Shown: positions 1 to 9,022 of the stretch, piece by piece | How the letters are laid out: each line of letters opens with the position of its first letter | Numbering within the stretch: position 1 is the first letter of the stretch | Assembly (NCBI GenBank): GCA_019359015.1 | Contig: JAHHID010000050.1 | Coordinates: 1-54,590 of the forward strand | DNA: 54,590 nt | DNA from: Spirirestis rafaelensis WJT71-NPBG6 | Lineage (GTDB): Bacteria > Cyanobacteriota > Cyanobacteriia > Cyanobacteriales > Nostocaceae | Direction of reading: 5' to 3' | Program-made: the position numbers and the translations under genes | Notes under the pieces: generated by a model | Database searches by the model: none | Told to the model about the DNA's origin: nothing | What the model saw: only the letters and a program-made list of their open reading frames with translations

Positions 1-276
1 GATAATGCTAGTTTTCACAAACGCAAAGATATTATAGCTAAAATATCTGAAGAATTTCCCAACTTTGTTTTAGAGTTCTTGCCTGCTTACAGCCCTGATT
101 ACAATATTATCGAGTTAGTCTGGCACTGATGTAAAGAATATATTGCTCATCGCTTATTTAAATCAGTAGATGAATTAAAATGACTGCTAGATAAGCTGTT
201 GAATCAAGGCGAGTTAGTGATTAAGTGGCATCGGAAAATCCAAAACAAAGGTAATGTCAGCTATATTGCAGCTTAA
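1..276 (+). pseudogene. IS630-family transposase, C-terminal remnant with two in-frame stops
   Basis: Reading frame 1 from the first base encodes the end of a DDE transposase of the IS630/Tc1-mariner type, with the typical segment LEFLPAYSPDYNIIELVWH, where the last catalytic Glu follows the PAYSPD motif. Two TGA codons interrupt it, at 127-129 and 181-183, and the frame then runs to TAA at 274-276. The 5' part lies outside the window, so I cannot say whether that part is intact. The two stops make a functional protein unlikely. The family is clear from the motif; the decay is read directly. Confidence 0.85.
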
Positions 277-398
277 ATGCCGATTAGCTTACCACCATTA
301 AAAGCAGAGGATAAAGCATGGGCTGATACACTTCTACGCGAACTAGGAACTAAGGATGCTTGAAAGGATTATTCAGATAAATTCTTCTCTTGCGAGTA

Positions 399-532
399 CC
401 CAATGCCCAATGCCTAATTCCCAATGCCCAATGACGCCAGTTGCCTCTCCTGTCGGAGACGCTGTGCGAACAACGGAGGACACCTCCGCACGAAACTAGC
501 GCTCCCCAATGCCCAATGCCCAATTCCCAATC
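399..532. repeat. CCCAATG short tandem repeats flanking a palindromic segment
   Basis: Two clusters of CCCAATG / CCTAATT heptads (about 399-433 and 504-532) surround a GC-richer segment. This type of short tandemly repeated repetitive sequence is common between genes in Nostocales. It recurs in inverted orientation at 28686-28740. Confidence 0.8.
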
Positions 533-541
533 CAAAATCCT

Positions 542-856
542 ATGAGTGACCCAAATTTAATTCAACAACCAGAGACACAAAAAAATGCAGCGACTCCATT
601 ACGCTCTGTAACTGGATCGATGATTTCCGCAGGACTAGCGAGCGCATCATACTCCTTATTAAATGCGATCGCTATCAGTTTCGCCAATAACCCGATCCAT
701 TCACAAAAGCAATTAACTATCAGAATTGCCTCCGCAGTGCGTACTTTAGTTCTAGGTGTAGTTACCTTAGGAACAGTGGTCTTTGCTATCGTAGCTCTTG
801 GTTTGTTCGCTTTAGGAATACAATTACTGCTACAGCAGTTGAAACAAAAAAGTTAA
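542..856 (+). CDS. DUF3082 family small membrane protein
   Basis: A 104-residue protein of unknown function that matches the cyanobacterial DUF3082 pattern: a short polar N-terminus, the TPLRSVTGSMISAGLASASY segment, a conserved FANNPIHS stretch, and two hydrophobic helices (about residues 25-45 and 65-95), the second ending in a polar KQKS tail. The ATG at 542 (MSDPNL) is preferred over an upstream in-frame ATG at 509 because the extra residues are only translated CCCAATG repeats. Its stop codon overlaps the stop of the opposing response-regulator gene by three bases. It is probably a two-helix inner or thylakoid membrane protein; nothing ties it to scytonemin. Confidence 0.8.
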   Translation: MSDPNLIQQPETQKNAATPLRSVTGSMISAGLASASYSLLNAIAISFANNPIHSQKQLTIRIASAVRTLVLGVVTLGTVVFAIVALGLFALGIQLLLQQLKQKS

Positions 857-1683
857 ATTGCGCTGGCAGTTTGCGGTATAAATTGATGTTTTTTCCGCCA
901 GCTTTGGGGAGGGATCTCGTTGTGTTGACGAAACTGACGGGAGAAATGACATGCATTCTGGTAGCCCAAACTTGTAGCAATTTGCTCGATACTTTGGTCA
1001 GTATTCTGAAGTAAAGAACGTGCTGCTGCCATTCTGCGCTTAACAATCCAAGTGTTGACGGTGTCTCCCGTCTTCTTTGCAACTCGATTAGTTAAGTAAG
1101 CCGATGAATAACCAACCGCTTGAGCTACATCACACAAAGTAATTCCTTCTTGATAATGAGCTTCGATATAATCAAAAACTTCTTTGAGTTGGGGAACCGC
1201 TGGAAAGTTGAACTCAAGAGGTTCTTCGATTGAAGTCTTTGGTGTCGGTAACGATGCTGACATTTGATGAGAATTGATCGCACACCAGTAGCGAATCTGA
1301 GTTTGCTTTTCTAATCGGGTGGCGATCGCTCTCAGCAATTGCTCTACTGTCGAGGGTTTGGTAAGATAGTCATCTGCACCCAATTCCATGCCTTTGCGGA
1401 CATCTTCTGGGGTATTGCTGCCAGTCAGAAAAATGAAGGGAATAATCGCTGTTATTGGCTCTTGACGCAACGCAGTTAGAACGGCATAACCATCCATATC
1501 CGGCATCATAATATCACAAATTATCAAGTCCGGTGAATGCTCTTGTGCTAGCTGGATGCCAGTAACACCGTTATGAGCGCCTATTGTATCAAAACCTTCA
1601 GCTTGCAGACCGTCTAGGAAGAGATTACGGGTGATTGCATCATCTTCAATTACGAGAATTTTTTTGGCTGATTCTTGCATCAT
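853..1683 (-). CDS. Response regulator, REC plus AraC-type DNA-binding domain
   Basis: A 276-residue two-component regulator. Residues 8-122 form a receiver domain: the acidic pair in VIEDD, the phospho-acceptor Asp57 in the CDIMMPDMDG motif, a Thr in FLTGS and the Lys of LTKP. After a linker, the last 100 residues are an AraC/XylS helix-turn-helix domain with two HTH units (GITLCDVAQAVGYSSAYL and SIEQIATSLGYQNACHFSRQ). The start is placed at the first of two Met codons (MMQESAKK, 1683); the longer frame would begin with TTG. It lies 94 bases downstream of the kinase gene on the same strand, so they are probably co-transcribed. In Nostoc punctiforme the regulator encoded beside scyA (Npun_F1278) was reported as needed for scytonemin production; this is the positional equivalent. 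Confidence 0.9.
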   Translation of the reverse strand: MMQESAKKILVIEDDAITRNLFLDGLQAEGFDTIGAHNGVTGIQLAQEHSPDLIICDIMMPDMDGYAVLTALRQEPITAIIPFIFLTGSNTPEDVRKGMELGADDYLTKPSTVEQLLRAIATRLEKQTQIRYWCAINSHQMSASLPTPKTSIEEPLEFNFPAVPQLKEVFDYIEAHYQEGITLCDVAQAVGYSSAYLTNRVAKKTGDTVNTWIVKRRMAAARSLLQNTDQSIEQIATSLGYQNACHFSRQFRQHNEIPPQSWRKKHQFIPQTASAI

Positions 1684-1777
1684 AATTAAATAACCAGAGT
1701 TTTTGGTGGTATAAAACAAACACTGAACTTTCTGCCGAGTAATTAATTAGTGCTGAGTAAAAGCTTTTATTCAAAAC

Positions 1778-3757
1778 TCAAGACTCAGGAATTGCATTGG
1801 GCAACATGACAGTAAATTTAGTGCCTGCACCCACACCACTTTCAAGAGCAATTCGACCTCCATGTATTTCTACAAGAGTTTTGACAATCGATAATCCCAA
1901 ACCACTACCAGGGATACTATCGACATTGCTACCGCGATAAAATGCTTCAAATATTTGTTGTCGATCTACAACCGGAATACCAATACCTACATCTGTAACT
2001 TGAAAAATTACCTCTTCATCTTGACAGCAAAGTTCAAAAGTAACCGTGCCACCATCAGGAGAATACTTTATTGCATTTGATAACAAATTACTTAAAATAT
2101 GGTGCAGTAATTTAGGATCTAAATAAGCAGTTGAGCAGTTACCTGGGGTGACAAAATCAATTGATGTTTGCTTGTCACTTGCTAAGTGCATCTGTGCTAT
2201 AATATCACGACAAAACTGTTGTAAGTCAACTGGTCTTGGGTTACATTCTAACTTAGCAGCTTCTGCCTTACCAAACAACAAAACCTCATCTAAGAGTTGG
2301 CTGATTTCATGGACAGCAGCTTGAATTAAATCAAGATAAGAGCGGGTTTTCTCTTCATTCCATTGGTGAAGATGCCGTTTGAGTAAGTCAGAAGAGAACG
2401 AGACAATATTCAGCGGTGTGCGGAATTGATGACACAGCATAGAGACAAAGCGTTCTCTGAGTTCGCTAAGTTTTTTTGCTTGTTCTAAAGCTTGGCGAAC
2501 CTCTGATTCTGCGCTTTTGTAATCGGTGATATCAATCGCTGTGACGAATTCCACTGCTTTACCGGAAAAATCAAGTAATCCATCTAATACTTCAACACTA
2601 CAAGCTAGCCACCGCTGTAAGCCACTTTTGGTGACAATCTGCATTTCTTGATATTCACAGCTAGCGGGATGATCTAGCTTATTAACTTGCCTTAGCTTTT
2701 TGCTTTTAATTAATTGCTTAAGGTTAAAGTTATTTAGTAATTCTTTTCTAGTATACCCTGTGAGTGCCTCAGCTGCCTGATTGACGTAGCAAAGCTTTGA
2801 GTTTTGAATTAAGAAAACACTAGCATCTGTGGTTTCTGCCAAAAGGCGAAATCTCGATTCATTCAGCTTGAGTGCTGCTTCAGTGCGTTTAAATTCTGTA
2901 ACGTCCCAAATACTCCAGACTCTGCCGATAATTTTTTCATCAAGTCGCTGGGGTTCTGAGTAGTGTGCAAAAGTTCTCCCATCTTTTAATTCTAATAAAT
3001 CGTACCTTTCGCGATCGCTTTGAACCTCCATTTCCCAAACGCAATCACAGAAAAGCTGTGGATCTTTAACTTGGCTCTCAAAAAAAGCTTTAGCTTGTTT
3101 ACATTTTCTAGATATGGTTACTGACTTGGGAAGTTGCCACATATCCGTGAATTTCTGATTGTAGCAAAGAATTTCGCCATCAAAATTTACTGCAAGTATG
3201 CCATTAGCTGTAGATTCGAGAGTCGAACGCAGTAAATTAACAGATGTTTTGAGTTCTTCTTCTTTGCGCTGATATTCCGCAGATACTTCCTGATGTAACT
3301 CAGAGTTGGCATCTTTGGATTTATCAGCATACCGCTGCATACTAAACTCTACTATCTCTTGACTGCGATCGCTAGCGGTTGCACAAGCAATTCCCTTACC
3401 TTCATGTTCTATATAAGTGAGGGTAATCCCCATCAAAAACATCTGCCCTTTCTTAGTGCGGTAACGCGACTTCAAACAAAGGGAACCTTGTGATTTAAGC
3501 GATCGCCATTCTTGAGACCAAACTTCTGGCGATAAATCTACATCGACATCCTGCAATTTCATCCCCAGTAATTCCTCACGGGAATACTCAGTAATGCGAC
3601 AGGTCGCATCGTTTACATAGAGAAACTCGGAGTTCTCTTCTAGACAAAAAGCAGCATCTGCAACCTGATTTATCAGTAAATGAGCCAATTGCAACTCTTG
3701 AGGCATTGAAACCGATTTAGAGTTGGATGGAACTAACTTGTAATCACCAAGATTCAT
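1778..3757 (-). CDS. PAS-domain sensor histidine kinase of the scytonemin locus
   Basis: A 659-residue soluble kinase with no membrane helix. It has three PAS-like domains (about residues 25-140, 180-290 and 300-420), then a HisKA dimerisation domain with the phospho-acceptor His443 in the CHQFRTPLN motif, and an HATPase domain with N box (LSNLLSNAIKYSP), G1 (DVGIGI), F box (FEAFYRG) and G2 (GSGLGLSIVK). All catalytic motifs look intact. The ATG at 3757 (MNLGDYK) is chosen; the frame could extend seven codons to a TTG. The gene is divergent from scyA across a 1-kb spacer and is followed by its likely partner regulator. A cytosolic PAS sensor would fit a redox, light or metabolite signal, but the ligand cannot be read from sequence. 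Confidence 0.92.
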   Translation of the reverse strand: MNLGDYKLVPSNSKSVSMPQELQLAHLLINQVADAAFCLEENSEFLYVNDATCRITEYSREELLGMKLQDVDVDLSPEVWSQEWRSLKSQGSLCLKSRYRTKKGQMFLMGITLTYIEHEGKGIACATASDRSQEIVEFSMQRYADKSKDANSELHQEVSAEYQRKEEELKTSVNLLRSTLESTANGILAVNFDGEILCYNQKFTDMWQLPKSVTISRKCKQAKAFFESQVKDPQLFCDCVWEMEVQSDRERYDLLELKDGRTFAHYSEPQRLDEKIIGRVWSIWDVTEFKRTEAALKLNESRFRLLAETTDASVFLIQNSKLCYVNQAAEALTGYTRKELLNNFNLKQLIKSKKLRQVNKLDHPASCEYQEMQIVTKSGLQRWLACSVEVLDGLLDFSGKAVEFVTAIDITDYKSAESEVRQALEQAKKLSELRERFVSMLCHQFRTPLNIVSFSSDLLKRHLHQWNEEKTRSYLDLIQAAVHEISQLLDEVLLFGKAEAAKLECNPRPVDLQQFCRDIIAQMHLASDKQTSIDFVTPGNCSTAYLDPKLLHHILSNLLSNAIKYSPDGGTVTFELCCQDEEVIFQVTDVGIGIPVVDRQQIFEAFYRGSNVDSIPGSGLGLSIVKTLVEIHGGRIALESGVGAGTKFTVMLPNAIPES

Positions 3758-4757
3758 AGCCCTACTTAGCCTTTCCAATCCGTCTGCACCAATGTCATAA
3801 ATGGGCTTGTAATCATGAATTACTAAAAATTTTTGCCTTTGTATTAAAAGTATTAATTTTTGTAATCTCCCTTATTAAATTATCAGAAAATTAATCTGCT
3901 TAATAAAAAGTTATCAAACTTTACTTAATCTTCATAAATCAAAATATTCGTTTATAAAACAAATAAAAACGACAATAAACGGCTCGTTGAGACAATAGAA
4001 AGAGTAAATCAAACAATTTCTATTACCAACACTGACCGTTACCTTTTTTTGCTTTATATGGCAAAAAAAAGTTTTCATCGTTAATTTTCCCAAAAAGCTA
4101 AAGCAAATTTTTACTCATAAACTTAAAATATCTTAATTTATTACTTCAGAATTTTAACTCTAAAATCATGTATTAAGTCATCTGTCCCAAGAAATACACT
4201 TACTAGTAATAAATTTACCTAACTTTTAATCATCTATCAAAAGAGAGATAGTGTATTAATAGTACTTGTGCTTATCAACACAAAGCTTTGAGGTAAAAGC
4301 TATTTTGCATAAACAGAACTAGAAAGAACAAATGATTTTTTGTTCAGTTTGCCTACAATTTATAGTGTAATTTTTAATACTTATATTTTAGTTATTCAAG
4401 GGGATTGCCATAGCATTCAACTATCGCAAGGAATAGATTTGTAAGCTAGACAGAATGAGCATTGCAGCTATTGCTAAACAGCAAAAGAATTGACAAGGCG
4501 ATCAAAAGATTATTCATTGTAAATACTTCTTAATCTCCCGTAGGCTTGTTTCCAGAAGCACAGTAGTAAGGTTTAGTACTAACTTATATACTTTTGCGAT
4601 ATTTAAGTGTTCTCACTGTCAACCAACCCTGGTCAAAAGTTACAAGAAAAACTCAGTTTTTGGTTTACTGCATTTCCCCAAAAATGAGTGTCAGGGCTGG
4701 TTGAGTAAGCTACAGAGATTTTTATGCCAGCAATTTTCTAGGATTTACGTAAAAGCA
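3758..4757. promoter_or_regulatory. 1-kb AT-rich divergent spacer between the kinase gene and scyA
   Basis: No convincing gene is seen here. The spacer must hold the promoters of both the kinase (leftward) and scyA (rightward). Visible structure includes a 7-bp inverted repeat GAACAAA/TTTGTTC at 4326-4345 and a perfect NtcA-like palindrome at 4566-4579 (listed separately). The length is unusual for the region and suggests a long 5' untranslated leader or several binding sites. Confidence 0.6.
4566..4579. promoter_or_regulatory. Candidate NtcA-type site GTA-N8-TAC upstream of scyA
   Basis: The sequence GTAAGGTTTAGTAC matches the NtcA consensus GTA-N8-TAC exactly. About 20 bases downstream lies TATTTA (4600-4605), a plausible -10 element, which is close to the arrangement of NtcA-activated class II promoters. 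It is 178 bases before the scyA start. The six fixed bases can occur by chance about once in 4 kb, so support is moderate. Confidence 0.4.
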
Positions 4758-6557
4758 ATGATTCAAAAATATACCGCGTCTACAACACAAATTACAGCAG
4801 AACCGTATAAGCAAAACGGTCATGTAGAATCAGGGGCAAACTCCAAATCGCTGACCGTTGCGGATGCGATCGCCGAAATGTTGGAGAACTTGGGAGTAGG
4901 CTGTGCCTACGGTGTTGCAGGAGGTGCGATGGCAAGCCTTTGGGGCGCCCTATCGAATAGTACCATGCAGGTACTAAACTTTCGCCATGAAGCCGGAGCC
5001 GCCTTTGCTGCCACTGAAGCCTACTTTGCTACTGGTACTCCTAGCGTAGTTTTCACCACCGCAGGACCGGGAATGACCAATGCCCTCACAGGCTTATTTG
5101 CGGCTCGTGGAGAAGGTGCAAAAGTGATTTTGTTATCAGCCTGCACCTCAGCAGCGAATCGCGGACGCTGGGGGATTCAGGAGACCAGCACCGATACATT
5201 GCCCAGTAGCGGAATATTCACTTCCGGAGCGCTGTTCAACTATGCAGTCACCATTGAATCTGCGGCTCAACTTCCGCAGATTTTTCGGAGAATTGCTCTT
5301 GGGTTAGCACAACCAGGCGGATTTGTCGCACATTTGAGCATTCCGACAGCTTTACAGACAGCCTTAGTTGATGAAACAACCCTGCCCGATTTAGAAGTTG
5401 GTTGTTTATCAGTAGCGCCATCAGAAGAAGCGATCGCCAAATCTGTAGAATTACTATCCGAAGGACCCTTTGCCATCTGGGTTGGATTCGGTGCGCGGAA
5501 TGCAGCCGAAGAAATCCGCCAGCTTGCAGAAAAGACAGGTGCAGGAGTTATGTGTTCACCTCGCGGTAAAGGCATCTTTCCTGAAGAACATCCGCAGTTT
5601 GTCGGAGTCACAGGTTTAGGTGGTCATGGATCTGTCATGACATATATGCAATCTGGAACTCCCTTACGCACTCTAGTGTTAGGAACACGCTTAGGTGAAC
5701 CGACCTCGTTTTGGAGTCCTCTAATGGTTCCCCCAGGCGGTTTTGTGCATGTAGACATCGACCCAGAAGTACCAGGAGTAGCTTACGCATCAGCTAAAAC
5801 CTACCCCGTGCAGGCTGACATCAAAGCCTTTGTACAAGCGTTGTTGAAGCACATACCAGAGAATACCGCAGAGGAAATCTCCTTACCCAACCCTGAACGA
5901 GAACCAATCGAACCGGGTGCAGATACTCCAGTGCGACCAGAAGTATTGATGGCAGCCATTCAAAAAGTCATCGTAGAAGGTAGCGATGCCATAGTCATGG
6001 CAGAGTGCGGTAACTCCTTTACCTGGTCAACTAATTTACTGAGATTTTCTCAAACAAATCGCTACCGAGTCAGCACCGGAGTTGGGGCAATGGGTCACGC
6101 CGTCACCGGAGTTGTTGGAGCAGCGCAAGCGCGCAACGGTAAAGCTGTAGCGATTGTAGGCGATGGTGCGATGTTGATGAATAACGAAATCAGCACCGCC
6201 GTCAAATACCAAATTCCCGCAATCTGGATTGTGCTTAACGATGCTCGTTACAACATGTGCCATCAAGGGATGAAATTGTTGGGACTCACAGGAGCAGATG
6301 CATCAATTCCCCCCACAGACTTTGCGATGATTGCTCGCGGAATGGGAGCAGAAGGAATCAGAGTCGTCAAAGAATCTGATATAGAGGCAGCGTTAGAACA
6401 AGCGATCGCCTCAGAAGTTCCCTTCGTTATCGATGTCATGATTGACCCCAATCGAGCCGCACCTTCTAAAGGTCGCAATCAAAGTTTAGCGGCACAAGGA
6501 GTTAAAGCAACTCCTGCGAAAAATTCCCCAGTGCAAATTTCATTTCCAAATATCTAA
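4758..6557 (+). CDS. scyA: ScyA, ThDP-dependent acetolactate synthase-like scytonemin enzyme
   Basis: A 599-residue cytosolic thiamin diphosphate enzyme. In characterised scytonemin clusters ScyA joins indole-3-pyruvate and 4-hydroxyphenylpyruvate in an acyloin-type coupling to a beta-keto acid. Three domains are visible: N-terminal PYR with the ThDP-activating Glu78 in the FRHEAGAAFAATEAY motif, a central domain, and a C-terminal PP domain with the cofactor motif GDG at 468-470 and the matching Asn of VLNDARYN. ATG 4758 (MIQKYTAS) is preferred; the frame opens at a TTG 57 bases earlier. It is the first gene of the co-directional cluster, with a 222-base gap to scyB. Its placement before a LeuDH-like gene, not an ilvN subunit gene, separates it from housekeeping IlvB. 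Confidence 0.95.
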   Translation: MIQKYTASTTQITAEPYKQNGHVESGANSKSLTVADAIAEMLENLGVGCAYGVAGGAMASLWGALSNSTMQVLNFRHEAGAAFAATEAYFATGTPSVVFTTAGPGMTNALTGLFAARGEGAKVILLSACTSAANRGRWGIQETSTDTLPSSGIFTSGALFNYAVTIESAAQLPQIFRRIALGLAQPGGFVAHLSIPTALQTALVDETTLPDLEVGCLSVAPSEEAIAKSVELLSEGPFAIWVGFGARNAAEEIRQLAEKTGAGVMCSPRGKGIFPEEHPQFVGVTGLGGHGSVMTYMQSGTPLRTLVLGTRLGEPTSFWSPLMVPPGGFVHVDIDPEVPGVAYASAKTYPVQADIKAFVQALLKHIPENTAEEISLPNPEREPIEPGADTPVRPEVLMAAIQKVIVEGSDAIVMAECGNSFTWSTNLLRFSQTNRYRVSTGVGAMGHAVTGVVGAAQARNGKAVAIVGDGAMLMNNEISTAVKYQIPAIWIVLNDARYNMCHQGMKLLGLTGADASIPPTDFAMIARGMGAEGIRVVKESDIEAALEQAIASEVPFVIDVMIDPNRAAPSKGRNQSLAAQGVKATPAKNSPVQISFPNI

Positions 6558-6779
6558 TCAGTTAATAGTGATTAATAGTTAGTAGTTAGTTCTTAATTGC
6601 GAGTTATTGATACTAATTACTAACTTTAATTGTAAATCTCAAATCCGTCTTGAAAAGGTTTGATGCCTTCTCTTCTCCTTCTCAATTGCAAAGACGCAAG
6701 CGCGAACGGAGAACAAAGGAAACCTTCGGTCAAACTTTTCGCAAAATTCAAAATCTAAAATTCAAAAGTGGAGTGTAGG

Positions 6780-7847
6780 GTGAACCTTTTTGACACAGTA
6801 GAAGAAATGGGTCATGAACAAGTATTATTTTGTCATGGCAAAGACCCAGATATCAAAGCAATAATTGCCATCCATGACACTAGCTTAGGACCCGCAATGG
6901 GAGCAACACGAATGTTGCCCTATGTCAACGAAGAAGCTGCTTTAAAAGATGCCCTTCGTTTAAGTCGTGGCATGACTTACAAAGCAGCTTGTGCCAACAT
7001 TCCCGTTGGTGGAGGCAAGGCAGTTATTATTGCTGATCCCGCAAATAAAACCGAAGAATTATTCAGAGCTTACGGGCGTTTTGTAGAGAGACTACAAGGA
7101 CGTTTTATCACCGGGCAAGACGTGAATCTTACCCCAGAAAATGTCAGAACAATTAGTAAAGAAACTAATTATGTAGTCGGGGTAGAAGAAAAATCTGGTG
7201 GACCTGCTCCCATCACAGCAAAAGGTATATTTTTAGGCATCAAAGCTGCGGTTAAATTTCGCCTGCAAAGTGAAAATTTAGAAGGGCTGAAAGTCGCCGT
7301 TCAAGGCTTGGGCAACGTCGGTAGAAATGTTTGCCAACTTTTACACGAAAACGGTGCAGAGCTTTTTGTCACTGATATCAGTCAAGACAAAGCAGAAGAA
7401 GTAAAACGCAGTTTAGGTGCAACTGTTGTCGCACCAGACGAAATTTACTCTCTGGATGTCGATGTATTTTCTCCTTGTGCATTAGGTGGAATTCTCAATA
7501 GCCAAAGCATTCATAGTTTGTCAGCCGCGATTATTGCCGGTGCTGCCAATAATCAGCTAGCTCAAGAAGAAATCCACGGTCAGATGATTACAGAAAAAGG
7601 GATTCTTTATTGCCCGGATTATGTAATCAATGCCGGAGGACTGATCAACGTTTACAACGAAATGATTGGCTACAACGAAGAAAAAGCCTTTGAGCAATTG
7701 CATAATATCTACGACACATTACTGGAAATTTTTGCCCGCGCTAAACAGCAAGGAATCACCAGCAATGAAGCTGCTAAACAGTTAGCGGAAGAACGGATTA
7801 TGAACGCGAGAAAAATTAAGAACAAAGAAATGCTTGTTAGTCGTTAA
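6780..7847 (+). CDS. scyB: ScyB, leucine dehydrogenase-like tryptophan dehydrogenase
   Basis: A 355-residue NAD-dependent amino acid dehydrogenase of the Glu/Leu/Phe/Val family. Known ScyB oxidatively deaminates L-tryptophan to indole-3-pyruvate, the ScyA substrate. The substrate and catalytic lysines fall at Lys68 (MTYKAACANIP) and Lys80 (VGGGKAV), the same numbering as in Bacillus leucine dehydrogenases, and the Rossmann motif GLGNVG is at 176-181. I chose the GTG at 6780 because GGAG precedes it by six bases and because this start gives that numbering; the frame also contains a GTG at 6768. The next gene, scyC, follows after 67 bases. Confidence 0.95.
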   Translation: MNLFDTVEEMGHEQVLFCHGKDPDIKAIIAIHDTSLGPAMGATRMLPYVNEEAALKDALRLSRGMTYKAACANIPVGGGKAVIIADPANKTEELFRAYGRFVERLQGRFITGQDVNLTPENVRTISKETNYVVGVEEKSGGPAPITAKGIFLGIKAAVKFRLQSENLEGLKVAVQGLGNVGRNVCQLLHENGAELFVTDISQDKAEEVKRSLGATVVAPDEIYSLDVDVFSPCALGGILNSQSIHSLSAAIIAGAANNQLAQEEIHGQMITEKGILYCPDYVINAGGLINVYNEMIGYNEEKAFEQLHNIYDTLLEIFARAKQQGITSNEAAKQLAEERIMNARKIKNKEMLVSR

Positions 7848-7914
7848 TTGATAGTTCATAGTTGGAACATTTAACCATTAACTACTAACTACTAACATCT
7901 TAAAGGAGTGCCCA

Positions 7915-8865
7915 GTGGAAAAAAATACCTTTGCTACATCCGCTTATATTGCAACTTCACCAGAGAGTGCCTACGAGTACCTTTGCAATCTAAAAAACTT
8001 AGATGAGTGGACACTTTATAGCCGGATGGCAGAGCAAATGGACGAAGATACCTGGCGCGGAAGTGCCTCAGGCTATCACAGAGATCTCTACTATCACGTT
8101 AAAAAATTACAGCACCCGCAGCTTCAAGGTATTGAGTGGCATTGCGGGCTTGAATATCAGAAATATTTTCAAGTTTACCCAGTTCTACTTTTCCCTAGCG
8201 ATTACATTGAGCCAGGGACAGATGAAAAAGGTGTGTATTTTCACTGGTTAAGTTTTGTCGATCCAAAGCGACAAACTCAGATGATTATGCAAGGAATTCA
8301 TACCGTACATACTTCTGAATGTCGTTCGCTCAAAGCTAACTTGGAACGCAAAGCTGGTCTGACATCAGCCGAAAAAGGGCGTTACTTTATTAATACTGAC
8401 ACCATTTATGTTGATGCTCCCATAGAAGTAGGAGTCGCGTATTTGTCAGACTTGAGAAACATGAACGACTGGGCACATTTAGTGCGACCAGATGGTGAAA
8501 CTTCTGCTTCATCGGGTGAGTATCGCGATGAATATGGTCATAAAGTAAAAGTTTCGCTGCGGGTAGAACCTGTTAGCAAATGGTATTTGGTAGAGCATGA
8601 ATTCTTCTATCCTGAGCAAGGATTTTACCAGCGCTGTCCGAGCATGTTGATACCGGCTTCTTATGCTTTCGGCGATCCGGAAGCTCCTGGTTTCATCTTG
8701 CACCGAATCACATTTTGGAAACATGGTGAACAACTACCATTAGGCAAACTTCAAATTGAAGACTTTGGCGCTGAGAACATGAACATCAAACGTTTGACAG
8801 AAGCCAAAGCCGGAAATCTACAATCGTTTGACCGTGGTATGAGCTACGCTCCGCTGGCTAAGTAG
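7915..8865 (+). CDS. scyC: ScyC, scytonemin monomer cyclase
   Basis: A 316-residue protein that in the characterised pathway cyclises and decarboxylates the ScyA product to the tricyclic ketone half of scytonemin. It looks like two SRPBCC/START-like halves: each begins with a similar stretch (TSAYIATSPESAYEYLCNLK near residue 8 and DTIYVDAPIEVGVAYLSDLR near 162), followed by a D-W motif and a hydrophobic beta-rich segment. The GTG start is supported by AAGGAG six bases upstream (7903-7908). No signal peptide or membrane helix is seen, so it acts in the cytosol. It lies directly after scyB, as in known clusters. Confidence 0.93.
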   Translation: MEKNTFATSAYIATSPESAYEYLCNLKNLDEWTLYSRMAEQMDEDTWRGSASGYHRDLYYHVKKLQHPQLQGIEWHCGLEYQKYFQVYPVLLFPSDYIEPGTDEKGVYFHWLSFVDPKRQTQMIMQGIHTVHTSECRSLKANLERKAGLTSAEKGRYFINTDTIYVDAPIEVGVAYLSDLRNMNDWAHLVRPDGETSASSGEYRDEYGHKVKVSLRVEPVSKWYLVEHEFFYPEQGFYQRCPSMLIPASYAFGDPEAPGFILHRITFWKHGEQLPLGKLQIEDFGAENMNIKRLTEAKAGNLQSFDRGMSYAPLAK

Positions 8866-9022
8866 GCAGGAGGCAGAAGACAGGAGACAGGAGACAGGAG
8901 ATAAAAGAGGAATTTTGCCCAAGGTTTCTTAGTAATTGTTTAGAATTCTCACTCCTGACTCTTAACTCCTGACTCCTGACTCCTAACTCCTGAATTATTA
9001 GATTCTAAAATTTTTATTAGAT
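8866..9022. repeat. Short tandem repeats between scyC and scyD
   Basis: AGGAGACAGG-type repeats (8868-8905) are followed by the complementary ACTCCTGACTC-type repeats (8950-8995), so the transcript could fold into a long imperfect hairpin between scyC and scyD. The same repeat family occurs at 26716-26790 and 52140-52204. Confidence 0.7.

Noticed and set aside
277-363. Short ORF MPISLPPLKAEDKAWADTLL right after the transposase remnant
   Set aside because: It has only 28 codons, no clear ribosome site and no family I recognise; it could be a tail of another decayed gene but is not supported.
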